Shown: one piece after another, positions 19,211 to 57,613 of the stretch | How the letters are laid out: each line of letters begins with the position of its first letter | Position numbering within the stretch: position 1 is the first letter of the stretch | Source of the DNA: Doris montereyensis | Taxonomy: Eukaryota; Mollusca; Gastropoda; Nudibranchia; Dorididae | Assembly: GCA_037039925.1 (NCBI GenBank) | Contig: JAXRKP010000981.1 | Coordinates: forward strand, 62,001 to 126,000 | DNA length: 64,000 nucleotides | Direction: 5' to 3' | Notes under the pieces: generated by a model | What the model was told of the DNA's origin: nothing | Seen by the model: the letters and a program-made list of their open reading frames with translations, nothing else | Database searches by the model: none | Translations under genes and position numbers: made by a program

Positions 19211-21115
19211 TCAGCTCCCATTCTACCTTCCGATGTATAGGTTTAGATGCCCGACATGATCTTTCTCCAGGATACCCTGTCTTGACATGTTCTGTTTTCT
19301 TCCAAAATAGTTAAATTTCTTTGCTTTATGGCCTCTTTTATATCTTCTTCCCACTTTCTCCGAGGTCTGCCTTTTGGCCCTTTACCTTGTTTTAGCACTG
19401 TATACTGATTTAGCTATTCTAATGTCATTCATTCTGTTAACATGCCCAAACCATCTCAGTTGATTCATTTCTATCTTAGTTTTTATGCTTTCTGCTTTGG
19501 TTTGATCTCTTATTGTTGTGTTTTTGATTTTGTCTCTTTTAGTTTTCCCTACTTCTCTTCTTAGATATTTCATTTCGGCTGCCTGCACTCTACTGTATTC
19601 CTTACTGTCTAAGGTCCAGGTTTCACTGTCATAGAGGAGAGTAGGACAATAAACAGTGTTGTATACTGTCATTTTTGTTTTTCTTGACAATTCTTGTTTA
19701 CCTATTAATACATTTCCTACATGGTTATATATTGTCATTGCATTTTGGATTCTCTGGTTGATTTCATCTCTTAGTTTTCCCTCTGAGTTAATCATTACTC
19801 CTAGGTAATTGTAACTTTGAACTTGTTCTTAATTATCCCTGCCGAATTTAAGATTTTGTGTTTTAGCTTCCCTTGTTACTAGCATTGTTTTGATTTTCTT
19901 TGCCTTTACTCTAATTCCTCTTTTAATTAATTACTTATTAATCATGTTGATATTCGACTGAAGGTCCCTTTCTGATTTGCCAAACAGAACTAAATCATCA
20001 GCAAATGAAAGCATTGCTTTATTTATTGATTTGAGCTTCCACATATCTACATTGATTTTCTTCATTTTTTGAGGATGTCTTTGACTCTTTGAGACTGAAT
20101 CCATAAACGTGATAAACAAATTATGAGGACTTAGGATACAATCCTGTCTTACTCCTATATCTATATCAAATTCTTCAAATACATTTCCAACTTCTCTAAC
20201 TGCATATGTTGGTTTATTGTTAAAAACACTTTTAATGGCTTATATTAAATTTTGCTCTACATTCTGTTCTTTCAAGGAATGCCATAGTTCGCCCCTCCTC
20301 ACAGTGTCAAATGCTTTTTGTAAGTCAATACAACACAGGTGCAAGTCAATGTTTCTCTCAAGGAATTTTTCTATTCTTTTTCTAATTGTAAATATGTGGT
20401 CTTGTACACTTTTTCCTGGTGTAAATCCACTCTTTTCCTTAATTTCGTTTCAGAATCCTGGCATACGCCTTTCTTAATTTCAATTTTCTTACAGCTGTTT
20501 GGATTTCTTCCATTGAGATATCGACATCTAGTAGCTTTTCATGCCTTTTATGCATTCGGATGCCTACTCCTGCTCTAGCTCTATCTTTGACATCTACTCC
20601 TGAGAAGATCAAAGTATGATTTGGTCCTACCGTTTCTATTCCTTGTCCTTTTTTTTCTTTGTTTCTGTAATGGCCAAAATGTCTACTTTGAGTTTTTCCA
20701 TTTCTTCAGCTAATTTTAACTCTTTTCATTTATTGCCCTAATATTCCATGTTCCAAAAATTACAGTCCGTGTTCTTTTCTAGAGTCGTCTTCGAAAGCTC
20801 AATCCGGGTATATCATATTTCTTTCTTTGAATAAGTTTGGTTTTGGATAAGCAGGAGATTAGCCCACTGTACCCTAGGTAGATGGTGGGGCTGCCACCTT
20901 AAGACCCCCTACCGAGCCTTATTATTTTCTATCAGGGTTAACTCCCCTTAGCCGTTGGTTGCCCAAAACCAGCCTGCAAGGCAACAGGTTGTTATTTTCT
21001 GTCAGGGCTTACCCCTTTAGCCTTTGGTCAACCAAGACAGGCCTGCAAGGCAGCAGGAGATTCAGGAGGGCGGGACCTTGTAATCCCCGTACCTATCCAC
21101 TGCCCGGGAATTACA
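19211..21115 (-). mobile_element. RTE-like LINE copy 3, internally deleted, with both termini
   Basis: Sense is minus. From 21,115 down it has 5' tandem monomers (20,895-21,110), an endonuclease start (LIFSGVDVKDRARAG and ETKKKGQGI near 20,580-20,700), then a jump near 20,535 into the pre-RT linker DVDISMEEIQ. After that come RT with FADDLVLFGKSERDLQSNIN (19,940-20,010) and the C-terminal region with CPTLLYDSETWTLDSKEY and LRWFGHVNRM (19,420-19,660), ending at GATAAAG(AAAG)n. Loss of the endonuclease C-terminus plus stops make it defective. Confidence 0.85.
20895..21110 (-). repeat. LINE 5' tandem monomers close to the RINT1 start
   Basis: Two to three repeats of a ~70 bp unit holding CCTGCTGCCTTGCAGGC, CTTGGTTGACCAAAGGCTAA and CCCTGACAGAAAATAA (minus-strand sense). 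The same array is at 1746-1985 and 63,590-63,850. Confidence 0.75.
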
Positions 21116-21262
21116 TGTTGTGTTGGAAAATTTTGTTGTCATAAAATCATGAACGACACCGATCGGCAGATTTCCTAGATTTTGTTTCACCAGAAGTTTT
21201 CATTTTAGTTTTTGTAAAATCAATAAAGCTACCATCCAGAAAGAAAGAGCTACTGTTTTGGA

Positions 21263-21298
21263 CCAATGGCCTTAGTGCGTCGTCATGACCAATCCAAG

Positions 21299-21304
<6 letters not shown>
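21263..21304 (+). promoter_or_regulatory. Candidate RINT1 core promoter: two CCAAT boxes and a YY1-like AAGATGGCG
   Basis: CCAAT occurs at 21,263-21,267 and 21,289-21,293, followed by AAGATGGCG at 21,296-21,304, which contains the likely start codon. AAGATGGCG matches the YY1 site often found at short-leader, TATA-less housekeeping promoters. No TATA box is seen. The function is inferred from motif and position. Confidence 0.45.
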
Positions 21305-46822
<25,518 letters not shown>

Positions 46823-47250
46823 AATGATAAGCAGTGAGATTTTTTTTCAATTAAAGGTGGCTAATATCCTAACTGGGATTATCAGTCTCTCAGGAGTAAT
46901 CTTTACAACTATTTTGAAAGAATTTGTGATATATTAAGCGTATTCTTCAAGCAAATGAAAAGTGATTTTATGTCAGCGCGGATATTAGTTTACACACCTG
47001 TCTTTTGAACTAGTGTAGATTTACAAACCAATGTGCTATATGTATGAAATGTTATTTTACCTCGGTTGGGATTTGTTTGTTAATTTATTGATCTGTTCAA
47101 TTCTCTGTTTTAAAGGGAAATGATATTTTTGTAGCTCTGTTTCTGCAGCTACAGCTACAGAGCCAAACTCGTGTCATGTCTGAAGTTGGATGTTACATCA
47201 CCACCATGTCATATCTTTTCTGTTGAGACTAATAAAGGATTATAACTCAT
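46823..47250 (+). other. RINT1: RINT1 3' UTR
   Basis: AT-rich sequence from the stop to just past the AATAAA at 47,231-47,236. No conserved element was recognised. Length is inferred from the signal. Confidence 0.6.
47231..47236 (+). terminator. RINT1 polyadenylation signal AATAAA
   Basis: Canonical hexamer about 410 bases after the RINT1 stop, followed by a T-rich stretch. Confidence 0.65.
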
Positions 47251-49438
47251 TCTGATTCTGAATTTTAGTAATTATAGACACATATTTTACATGAAAGGCA
47301 GAATGATATGAATGAGTAGCTATCTGGTCAATGAGACAAAAAACAAAACCCTTTCTTCACAATATCTCATGCTATTGCGGTTTGATTATATTCATTTCCA
47401 TTTCCAATCTTTCCATGCAAGGGTAATTTAGTGCGGTTATTCTTGACCGTAACAAGCTCGGATTCAACGAGACCTTGTGTCCAACGAGGTCATTAAAAAT
47501 CTGTGTCAATAAAAAATACCTCGGGCTCAATGAGTAAAAACACGAGCGACCTTGGCTTCTTCGAGATCCGGTATCATCAGTTCTTTGGACAATAAAGATT
47601 TATTATTATTATTATTATCTTTCTACAGGGAAACACTTTTTTTCTTGTTCAAGTTTTAAGTTCTCAAAACGAAACAAAATAACTCACATAGCCCACAGAA
47701 CATCCATATGTAGTCCCTATCGTCCTGGGAAAGTCAATTTTGCTGAAAATGAGACAAATCTAGTCTATCATATTAGTGGATAGAGCCCTTCATTCCCTTC
47801 ACCATGTTACCATAAAAGGACGGTATTGATTCTTTATCATCACAATATACCCTATCCAAAGAACCTCTTTTGAGGAATTGTTATGAATATTGCCTTAATA
47901 GTAGTCAAAAATTTGATGTCAATTACCCTAACAATGACTGAGAAGATTGCACTCAAAACCTATGTAATGTGGCAGCTAATCGCCAAATCTGACAACATGG
48001 TATTCTCTTGGCTGTCAAAAAAGACTTTTGCCGATTTGGCAGAGCCCTGAATACGTAACAGGAGGGCAAGTGTTGCGGGTCGGTGTGTTTGGAAACATGC
48101 GCACAAGTATAGGAATCGAGGACTAAAACCAAAAAAACTGATCATTTTGACGTCTGTTTTCACAACAGTGCACTTCTGAACCTAGAATTACAATTCTCTA
48201 TTCCGTACATTAGAAACAATACCAGAGACTGTCAAAAGAGCAAGGGGACTGCTACAATAAGGGCAAATCCTCTGAATCGTCTTGTTTTGGGTTATTTAAA
48301 AAAATGTTTATTTGCATTTTTCTGGAAATGTTGTTTTCCACACTAATTTTCGATCTCCTCTGTTTATGGATCAATTTGTATAATATTTGGCACACAGGTT
48401 CATCTGGTTAATATTAATATACTAACATGATTGTTGTTGTTGATATCTTATAAACTTTTTTTTGTACAAAAAATGCCATTTTTGCATTATACTTACCCGA
48501 TATATATGTTATTTAAAAAAATCCTTTAAAAAAAAAAAAAAAACAAACTACCCAAAATATCTCCAATTCCTGCCGTCGCTCTTCAGATATTGAATGAAAT
48601 TAGCGATTTGCACAGGTTTTGATTGACAGTGATTTTATTCATGACCAAGTGAGGAGATAGATTTTGAAAATTGGGTCAAAATTGAAGATGGCAGCTGTTC
48701 CCATGGCAACCACAGACGCTAGAAACTTTTCAACGATGTAGGATATATATACACACACTCAAATGTCTTATACTGCCATTCTCGCTAACCGTCAGCTTTT
48801 CACCCTTGTATGGATCTGATACTTTACAAAAGCAATGAAATTCCTCATTATACAGCCATTGATTTGGCAAGAGCATTCCTTCATAACTATTGTAAAATAC
48901 AACCTGTTATACCACCACCCCCTTCCCAGAAGTGATGCAAGCGGGTATAAGAAGAATCTAGTTTGGCTTGTCACAGATCACTTAGTCAAACGCACAATAT
49001 ACTCACAGAGACACAAGGATCACTACATATACTCTTACACTTACACTACAGAAATGGCACAGGCACTAGGGACACAAGGCTTCTTCTTTATGAGAGTACT
49101 GAAGGTTTGGAGACAATGTTTGTGTCCATTGCATAGGCTTTGGTCAACCGAATTAATAGAAGCATTGGCTTAGGCCCAGATCACGTTATCCTAACAATAT
49201 TTTGGTGAGGTAAGCATAGATATAATTGTGTCCAATCGAGTGGCGAGAATTAGGCTTCACAGCATTGTCATAATCTAGGCTAATTCATTTTGAATTAGGG
49301 CTGTCTCTGTCTATATTCTTTTCTAGACTACATAAGAGACAGGCGATTCTATCATTACCATCAATACCATGTAATACTGCAGCTACAATGGCCACTTCAC
49401 ATGTATTAGTATTAACCCAAGAATTTTGACGAAGAGAG
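47251..49438. other. Downstream of RINT1, no gene recognised
   Basis: AT-rich with (TTA)n at 47,601-47,618. A patch at 47,440-47,590 with AACGAG repeats resembles pogo-type element ends. ORFs at 47,960 and 48,792-49,173 have no identifiable motif. Confidence 0.4.
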
Positions 49439-49441
49439 CCC

Positions 49442-49546
49442 GTCCTTTATTTAGGGCGTGTTATGGTTGGCCCGAGAAGCGCACAGGTCCTATATTTAGG
49501 GCCGCCGTCATTGGCACTGGAATCGCGCAGGCCCTGTATTTAGGGC
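49442..49546. repeat. Minisatellite, 44-45 bp unit, ~2.4 copies
   Basis: GTCCTTTATTTAGGGC at 49,442, GTCCTATATTTAGGGC at 49,487 and GCCCTGTATTTAGGGC at 49,531, separated by related TTGGC...GCGCAGG sequence. GC-rich compared with its surroundings. Confidence 0.7.
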
Positions 49547-51098
49547 CAGACACCAAGGTTTCTTGATTGGAAATTTCCACTTTCCTTCAATGGTTTATGA
49601 CGTAGCTTGACCTTAAAGTTCATAGTTAAACAGCCAATGAGATTACAATTTAATTTAAGCTTGTAGCTTTTCCGTGGCCTCGCTATCATTCGTCAAAGTG
49701 ACACTTTCCCATTCAACACACTTTGCGCAAGCCTAAGTTAATTACACAGCTATCGCTGCTATTGTTTAGTCCTTAGTTTTAAGTTTTTTTATTGCAATAA
49801 CATCTCAATATGAATTCCTTATTCTTTCAACTTTCAGAAAATACATGTTTTATAGGTCTTTTATCATCTGTAAACGTGAAATCATTGTCAAACTAAATCT
49901 AAATCCTGCACACACTTGTTTTTTCATGCAAATGGCTAGGGCAACCCCTCACTGTCAGAAGGTCACTTGTAACACCACAAGGGCTTCTTGGGTTAAGCCT
50001 ACATTGCCCTGTAAGTGATCATCTTTTTTCTACTGGTTTAGTCAAAAATTGATCATCTCCCTCATTGTAATACTGAAAAAGGGTGTTTTCGTTGTAACTA
50101 ACGCCAATCCCTTTATATCGCCAAGTTATGACTGGCACAACAGTTGGTGGTATAACAAGGTCTGTGCGTGCGTGCGTATATATCCCAAAGCACAAATCTT
50201 AAAACCCACAAAGGAAAAACAACATCAAGAATCATACTTTCATAACTGTTTAATAAATTCCAGGATAAAAATTATCATACATCATGTGACATCATATCAA
50301 TCACAGTGAGATGAAATGATAAGAAAATGAGATAAATAGCGGGCTATCATTCAATCACAGCTGCTTCCACTTCTAAGCACACCAAGCACACAGTTCTAAA
50401 TATAGATTTCAACAGGGTATTAAATTCACAATTGTAAAGATGAATGTGATGTTCCTACCACTACCAGTATTTAGCTTCCTTTCCTCCTCATAGATCTATA
50501 AGTAAATGGTTAACCTAAAAGAAAATATTGTTTGTTTTGTTTTTCTGATCTTATTTTTGTGCCGATGATATCTTTTATGAGTGTCTTTACTAGTAATAGA
50601 CAGAAAATTACTATAATCAAAACACATTCTATATCTAATTATGAACAATTTGATATCTAATACCTGTATGTTATAATTATACTATTTTAGGTTTATCAAA
50701 GGTGGTTTCACGGAGTTTGCCCCCCCCTCCCAAAAAGGCACAACAGTAATTTCTTTTTTTGAGATTATATTACGAGGAAAAAAGATCCACCCTTACTTCC
50801 ATATTAAGTATAGATGTAATCTTCTCAACAGTTTGCCAAGTGATACTAGTATTAGTACTATATATACACTATAATTCTCAAATTATTGATCGTCACCACT
50901 CATCCACATTCATCCCACTTAATGAAGTCTTTATGCATATTTATATTAAATTTCATGAAGGAAGAAACCGATCGAAAAAAGAAATGCCTTTGACTTTGAT
51001 TTAATGAAATGAGGTCAACTAGGGTAGAATTTGTATGTACACAAAACGAAAATAATAAAATATCCATAGAATCTCAGGTCAACATTTAAATTCATCAC

Positions 51099-51301
51099 CT
51101 GTAACAGTGACGTGCAAATTACATCTGTTAGATGGGCCTGATCTTTTCCAAGTAATCTTAAAAACTTGGTAAAAAAATCATTACTCTCATAAAGACAACT
51201 GCTTTCTTTTTCTACAGCAGAAATAATGAAATGGAAATATTGACGCAAAGAGCCAGATTGTAAGATGAGACTGATTTTAGACACTTGCTTTTGGCACAAT
51301 T
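51099..51301 (-). CDS. Possible orphan internal exon, unknown protein
   Basis: Minus-strand open stretch between a weak acceptor (TTACTTAAAG) and a GTGATG donor. It encodes LCQKQVSKISLILQSGSLRQ, YFHFIISAVEKESSCLYESN and DFFTKFLRLLGKDQAHLTDV plus ICTSLLQ. The amphipathic helical pattern resembles an ARM/HEAT-type helical protein, and the composition is more gene-like than its surroundings. I do not recognise the family, and no partner exons were found. It could be a chance ORF. Confidence 0.35.
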
Positions 51302-53364
51302 CTTTAAGTAAAAAGATATTACAATCCTTTACGTAATGATGAACTAATCATTAGTATTTCCTTCCAATTGCTTTGAGTCATCAAGTATTAACTTATGTGA
51401 AGGATAATGACATTAAAAAATTTAAATGCCCAATAGAAACAAAGGTGAAACAAATACAAGGAATAGACAGCAACATTTTTTGCTGCTACTGGGATTGATC
51501 ACATGACCTGTGTCAGCACCCATTGCTTCGCCATAAAAAGAAAGTGTACTACGAACCAAGCTAACTACGCTCCTTAGTTAAATAGCTCCTTAGCTAGCAT
51601 GGTTGGTTATTTGTTAATTATCATTTTAATAGATACAGATTTCTGATGGGACAAGAAAAATATTATTGAATATTTTCAACAAGGTGTCTGTTCAATCATG
51701 CAGCCGACAGATTCCAATGACATTGACAATGATGAATACGTGTGATGATTGAGACAACATCAGTCTGTTTCCCCCTCTCTTTCAAGATGGCCACTATTTT
51801 CCTTTGTGCCATTGGTGTCACAGTCGCAGTGTAGACTCGGTGATCATGTCTTACTTCGGAAATTGATTTTATCTTCACAGATCTTCAATTCAACCAAAAG
51901 ACTTCACCTTATGACACATTAACAAATATATGCCTCTGAATGTTTGTTTCATTGAAATTTACCCTGTCCACCATATGTGTTGATCTCAAGGCGAATTAAG
52001 AGGAAATTGCAAGATAAAGCAGGAATTCTGTTTCACTGAAATTTACCCGTTCACCATTGCGGTGATATTAGGGTCAATTAAGAGGAAACAGCAAGATAAT
52101 AGAAGGAAAAGAAAGAAATAGGACCTACCAGCAGCGACTGCCTGTGCCTCTGAATGAAGTTCATGAATATTTTATGTTTCTGTAAATGGGGACAGGGAAT
52201 TTTTCGTGTCAAACTTTCTTAGATTTCATTACTCAATGGATAGGAGAAACGTCGCCATTTTGGTTCAGGTGGGTGAATTTGAACTATCGGGTGAATAAAA
52301 GTTTTAAACTCTACGAATCATAGTATGATACATGTTATTGAGATTTTGGCATCTAAAATACCAATGTTCAACTTTGCTAAAAAATTCCCACCCTAATATG
52401 GTTACAAAAAACAACAAAATAGATTTTTAAAATTCATAAAAAAAGTGATTTTTGGGTCAATTTTTACAAGTTAAGCATCAAAATGTTTGAGATTTAACAT
52501 AAGAAATAACAACAGTGGGATGGGGATGGAGCTGGAATGAAATGTAAAAAATAATCTAAAAATTCACCCAAAAAAAGAATAAAATAAAATTTGTTTAAGT
52601 AACTCTAACAGTTTTTATTCCTATCCCATAACTTTAAGCATAAAGTAGTGTTCCAGGACATGTTTTAGTGGACAAAAGAGGGAAGAGAAAACAAGAAACT
52701 AAGAAAAACACAAAAACAAAATAAAAACTCAACAGTGGCCCATGACATTATCGGTAGGCATGTTTAAAAAAAAAAAACAACCACCCTGACCGTATCGCAT
52801 TGAAGATGGAATTTCTCAAACTTGCTTAATGTTACATCATGATAAAAATTGTGTGCTGTGCCATAGATCTAGACGAGGATATTGGTTTTGCGGTAAATGA
52901 ATTTTTTCCAACTGAACAAAACACACAAAGGTATCATTTTACTATATAAATTATATAATAGATCTAGTACACATTACATTTGTACTATTAGTACTATTAC
53001 TAGACAGTGTTACATATCATGATGTCGTACGATGATCAGGTGAAAACGTTTATGTAAATCCTGTGTGAAAGAATGGCAGGGGGAGATGATTTGACAGCGA
53101 ACACGCCATGAGCTACACGATTGCCTAAATTAATAAATGTTTGCTTTTAAAATACTTGATAATTATCATCCTATCACTGCTGGGTGGGAAAATTGCTTTA
53201 AAAAGACAAAACTTAATGGCAATCCATAAGCCACCAGTGGCATTACGATAGCATGTTTGCTAAGAGTTAGAGGCAATCCCCAGGTCACTGGTCCCACGAT
53301 AGCCATCCTAAATAAATACAAAGCCTGTATCATTCATATCTTCAGGGATTTTTATTTGATTTAA
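51302..53364. other. Intergenic, no gene recognised
   Basis: AT-rich. The minus ORF at 51,696-51,878 (MKIKSISEVRHDHRVYTATV...) has no recognised features. Long A/T-rich tracts at 52,380-52,790. Confidence 0.4.
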
Positions 53365-53690
53365 TTTACCCACATCCACAACTAAGATGATCTAGGATTT
53401 TTGCCTGGACTGCCCTGTAAACAGCCAAGGAATCTTTCACATGCACAGACTCAGAGTGTTGTGATCTGCACACAGAACCTCCTTTTTATTGTCCATCTCC
53501 GATGGGACTAGGTGTCGATCCACCTATCTTGACCAGGGGGTACCGGGTAGATTTTGCTTGAAAAAACTTGACATTTTTCAACTGTTGTCGGGGCTTGAAC
53601 CCATGACCTTTGGGTTGAGAGGCAGACACATTGCCTCTGGACTAATGGAGTCCCCACATCTGCAGGGATTCATGGAGATTGTAAATAGGT
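53365..53690 (-). repeat. tRNA-derived SINE
   Basis: The minus strand carries an A-box-like TAGTCCAGAGG (near 53,640) and a B box GGTTCAAGCCC (53,591-53,601), the RNA polymerase III promoter of a tRNA-like head. The body then has CTGCCCTGTAAACAGCC and the TGTGATCTGCACA region. The body is repeated at 3890-4065. Confidence 0.75.
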
Positions 53691-54299
53691 CTTCTTGATT
53701 TTTGATTTTGTTTTTTCTTTTGTTGTTTTCTGTTTAAGTTTTTTTTCTTGCTTGGCATGAGATGTTATATGTCATACAACCTCAGGAATATCTTTTAAAT
53801 TAATCTTGTCCTCATGAAATGAACATGTCTTAGACTTGGACATTGCATCATCACAATTTCATCGTTAAGAAAAAGGCTACACAACAAGTAATATACAAAT
53901 ACAATGCCATATTGCCAAGCTACACAGGAAGTTATGTACATCATGTTTTACTTTAATTAATTATATGGAAATACTGTGCACAACATAAAAAGATGTAAGA
54001 AAAATAAATTAACTTGTAAATGTCACATAAAGGACAAATGAAAACAAGTACCTAAAACAGGCCCCTAAATAGTATTAATAGGAAAAGTGAAAACGGTAGA
54101 CTCCCTTTTGAAACGTTGCATATCACTATGCGAGAAAACAATTAGAACAATTAAAAGAGAACTACAAGTCGAATTCAAAGACATCTGTTACATCACATTC
54201 AAAACTGCGACCGTGACAAAGGATGCTTCTTATTTTCGTGGATACCTTACATCAGTTAATCCAAGGCTCAGTTATTCCTGAGGAATGTCTGCAAATAGT

Positions 54300-54680
54300 G
54301 CAAAGAACGGTGGAACTCACCTACAATGGCATCGAGTACAACAGGATCTCGGCTACAACGGGACTTTTCAAATCCCGTTTCAATCTCTATATATAGGCAA
54401 TATAAAATATGCATGCTTAGAACAACATCTACTGATGCCCTACAACGGGACTTGATGCTGAAAAAAATTGCACCATTGTATGCGGTCTATCAAGAGAAAA
54501 AATCATTCTTATCAACATGAAGAGCTCATAAAAAAAAGGAATACAGTCGAATTTGCTAAACTCAGTAATATGAAAACCTGTCTACAGCGGGATGCCTCCA
54601 ATCGCCCCTTGATAAATTGCTATTTTTCTTACCTCTCTAAAGCAGAAACCTGTCTAATCAGAAACGCAAAGTAAAATTTG
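54300..54680 (+). repeat. Short interspersed repeat, copy 2, with AACGGG boxes
   Basis: Matches 46,335-46,490 in reverse complement and contains several CTACAACGGGACTT-like boxes and CCTGTCTA repeats, in the style of pogo/Tigger terminal arrays. Degenerate. Confidence 0.55.
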
Positions 54681-56047
54681 CTCCCTTGAGACAGTTTTAA
54701 AACAGAAAATTTCCTTCCAACGAGAACACAAACACAATTCTGCTAGTTGAGATTGACCAAGTTGCGAAAAGCCAGAATCAACTGCATCTGATTTCTGCAG
54801 AATTTATTAAATAAACACACTCTCTAGTGTTATATATTCTAGATCTAGATAAATCTACAAAACATTTCTCCGAGATAAATCTAGATTTAGTTCTGCGATG
54901 GTATTTAGTTCCTCAGATAAAGTTGTAAGAGAGACCCAATAGAAAGAGGGGACAGAGGAGCTTGATTTATTTGTGCTTTTCCAAATAAAAACGAAAAAGT
55001 GTAGCATTAACAGATTGATATAAAAAATTTAACCTGCCGGAAACTGACAAGGAAGTGGAAGGCTGAAAATTGTGAAAATGGACTTTAATATTGATCAAGC
55101 TGAAGAAGATCAGGCAGGTACACACAAATCTCAATGCTAAATTGTGATAAAACTCTGTCGAAAGAATAATAAAAAAGGATCTGAACTTAAATGCTCATAA
55201 AAAAAATTAGGAGCATAAGAAAAACTCAAAATGTAATAGATCTACCTACGATGTGAATGTGAAGAAGATTGTGTTCACTGACGAGAGGAACTTTACCCTA
55301 GAAATTCACCTGAATAAGCATAATGGTGTAGTGTATGGCAAAAATAAGTAATCTATTCCTCCAAATCACCTCTACTATCAATATCATTATATGCCATGAG
55401 GAAAATCCTTTTTCAAAGAAGATTATGGCCTCATATGGGTCTTCATGAAATGGCAAAACCTGAATACGTTGTCTGGACAAGTTACTTTCATTTACTTAAA
55501 TATTAATTCAAACGCCTATACCCAATACAATTTTTATTCTACAGCAAGAATGCAAAATTTCTTAAAATCTAATAACATTGAATTCACAAATGACTCAGTC
55601 ATATACAGGTGTAATGGACATGGTATGCTTGGTTGGAATATCTGGGTTTTTTTTTTGCCATGGAAATGACTGCTATCTTGGAATTTGCCCCTGAAATTTT
55701 CAACAAATTCAATAACAATAGGCTTTCACATTTTTTGACAAATTTCATTGAGACCTTGCACACACCTTTAAAAAAAATATAATATCTAAATTTGATAAGA
55801 TCGAATTTTTATATGTTAATTTTATTGTTTTGAATTCTTTAAAATAGTGTATGAGAACCCCGCAAAAATATTAAAACACATTATACAAAGAATATAAATT
55901 TCACAAAACTATGACATGGATGGAAAAAAAGCATCTGAATATTCAATTTCTGATAATTTTTCACCCAACCATCATTCATACCAAATTTCATGAAGATACG
56001 TTTAGAAACAAAAAAGTACAAAAAAAAGAAAAACAAAAAGCAAAATT

Positions 56048-56099
56048 GTGAGAAAACCGTATTTGAAACTTTTCCCGTCATTTGAATGTTTTTTCTCAC
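56048..56099. repeat. Dispersed hairpin repeat, copy 2
   Basis: GTGAGAAAACCGTATTTGAA ... CATTTGAATG ... TTTTCTCAC, with perfect 9-bp arms. Partner of 36,244-36,298. Confidence 0.65.
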
Positions 56100-57593
56100 A
56101 TAAACCTAGAAAAGAGTGGGATAATACTTAGAGACGTCATAAAACCTGAGTGTAGGTAGTCCAGACCACTCCATTTTTTCATGAGTCGCAGATTTCGCTA
56201 ATTTTCGGTCCTGTTCACAACATTATTAATGTAATATGGCTTACACCATTGGATTGGAAAGCTCTATTCAAGCCCTTTCCAACCATGTGTGTTGTGATAG
56301 GGAGTGTGTTATATAATGTGCTCACAGACACACCTTTCTCTTTCTCCCGCGTTACATGATTGCTCAGTGAATGATAATAGATGGTCCAAACCAAAATTTA
56401 AAATATACGCAATGGAAAAGCAATTGCTACCGCTTAAAAGAACATTATTTCCTGAGAAATTTGATACCAAAATCATTTCTGTGGAACAATGTCAAACGAG
56501 GTTACAATTTTTTTCATTTTTGAAAATTTGACATTTTTTCCCTGTCAAATTTAACCTCCTATATCTTGCAAAACTCGTACTTCTTACACTTAGAAGTCAT
56601 GAATACAGAGAACAAGCCCAAAATTTTTCACACCACTCCAAAAATTACAAGACGGCTTGTTATTGATGTAGAAAGTGAAAATATGCAAAAATGGCATAAT
56701 TTGTCTCTTCACACAAAATCGACAACACACACATGGCCCGAGCCGAGCGGCTCAGTCACTCCAGCTTGCTAGATCTACTAAAAAGGATGTGACGGCTTTT
56801 GGTTGAGGTAGCGTTAAACAAAGCACTTGTGTGTTTACTTGGAAAGCTGAAATTTAATGACACTAGTAGATTCTAATGCAAAATTAAATGAGCTTTCTAG
56901 TGGTGGGCTTATTTTTTCTGATTGTTTTTTAAGTAAGTGGCTGACAATGACATGTACTGGCAGGCCCCAACAATTAAGTGACTCCTGTCAATCACACATT
57001 TTGCTATTTTGTCCTTAATTTACTCAACCTGAACAAACAAATACTATCGTATCGACTTCCCTAAAAATTTCTCTTTGCTCTGGGAAAATTTGTTGAATGA
57101 AATGAAACATAACAATATACAGAATGAAGATAGAACTTTTCCTTTGTAAACTGTAACTCAATACAGTCTCATCACTTACGGTCAGGTCAGTATAGTTTTC
57201 ACATTTGATATCATATCTTAAAAAATAAATAATGAATTTTCAAAGAACAAAACAATTGCAGGCATTCTTCATCCAACAAATAAAAGAGAACCAGCATTCA
57301 GTGAGTTAAAGATCAACATGATAAAAGAAATAAAAACATTAGGGCACTGTATAATGATAATTTGTTTACACACATCACATATAATACGCTATTGTCATTC
57401 AAAATTTAAGATACATTTTGTCCATATTCCATGAATACTCATCAAACAGTGGATACAACATCAAAAACATACATCACTGATCACTCTGATCTTTTGTTCA
57501 AATATCATCCTTGGCATATTACTACATCAAGAATAGACGGATATAAAAACAACCCGAAAGTAAATGAATGAGGTCTGGAAAACCACAAGTTGA

Positions 57594-57613
57594 CCCCCCC
57601 CCCCCCCCCCCCC
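57594..57613 (+). repeat. Poly-C run (20 C) followed by (AC)n
   Basis: Twenty C then a short CA repeat. Confidence 0.95.

Noticed and set aside
56521..56552. AAATTTGACA/TGTCAAATTT hairpin as a transcription terminator
   Set aside because: Rho-independent terminators do not apply in this genome; no gene ends there.
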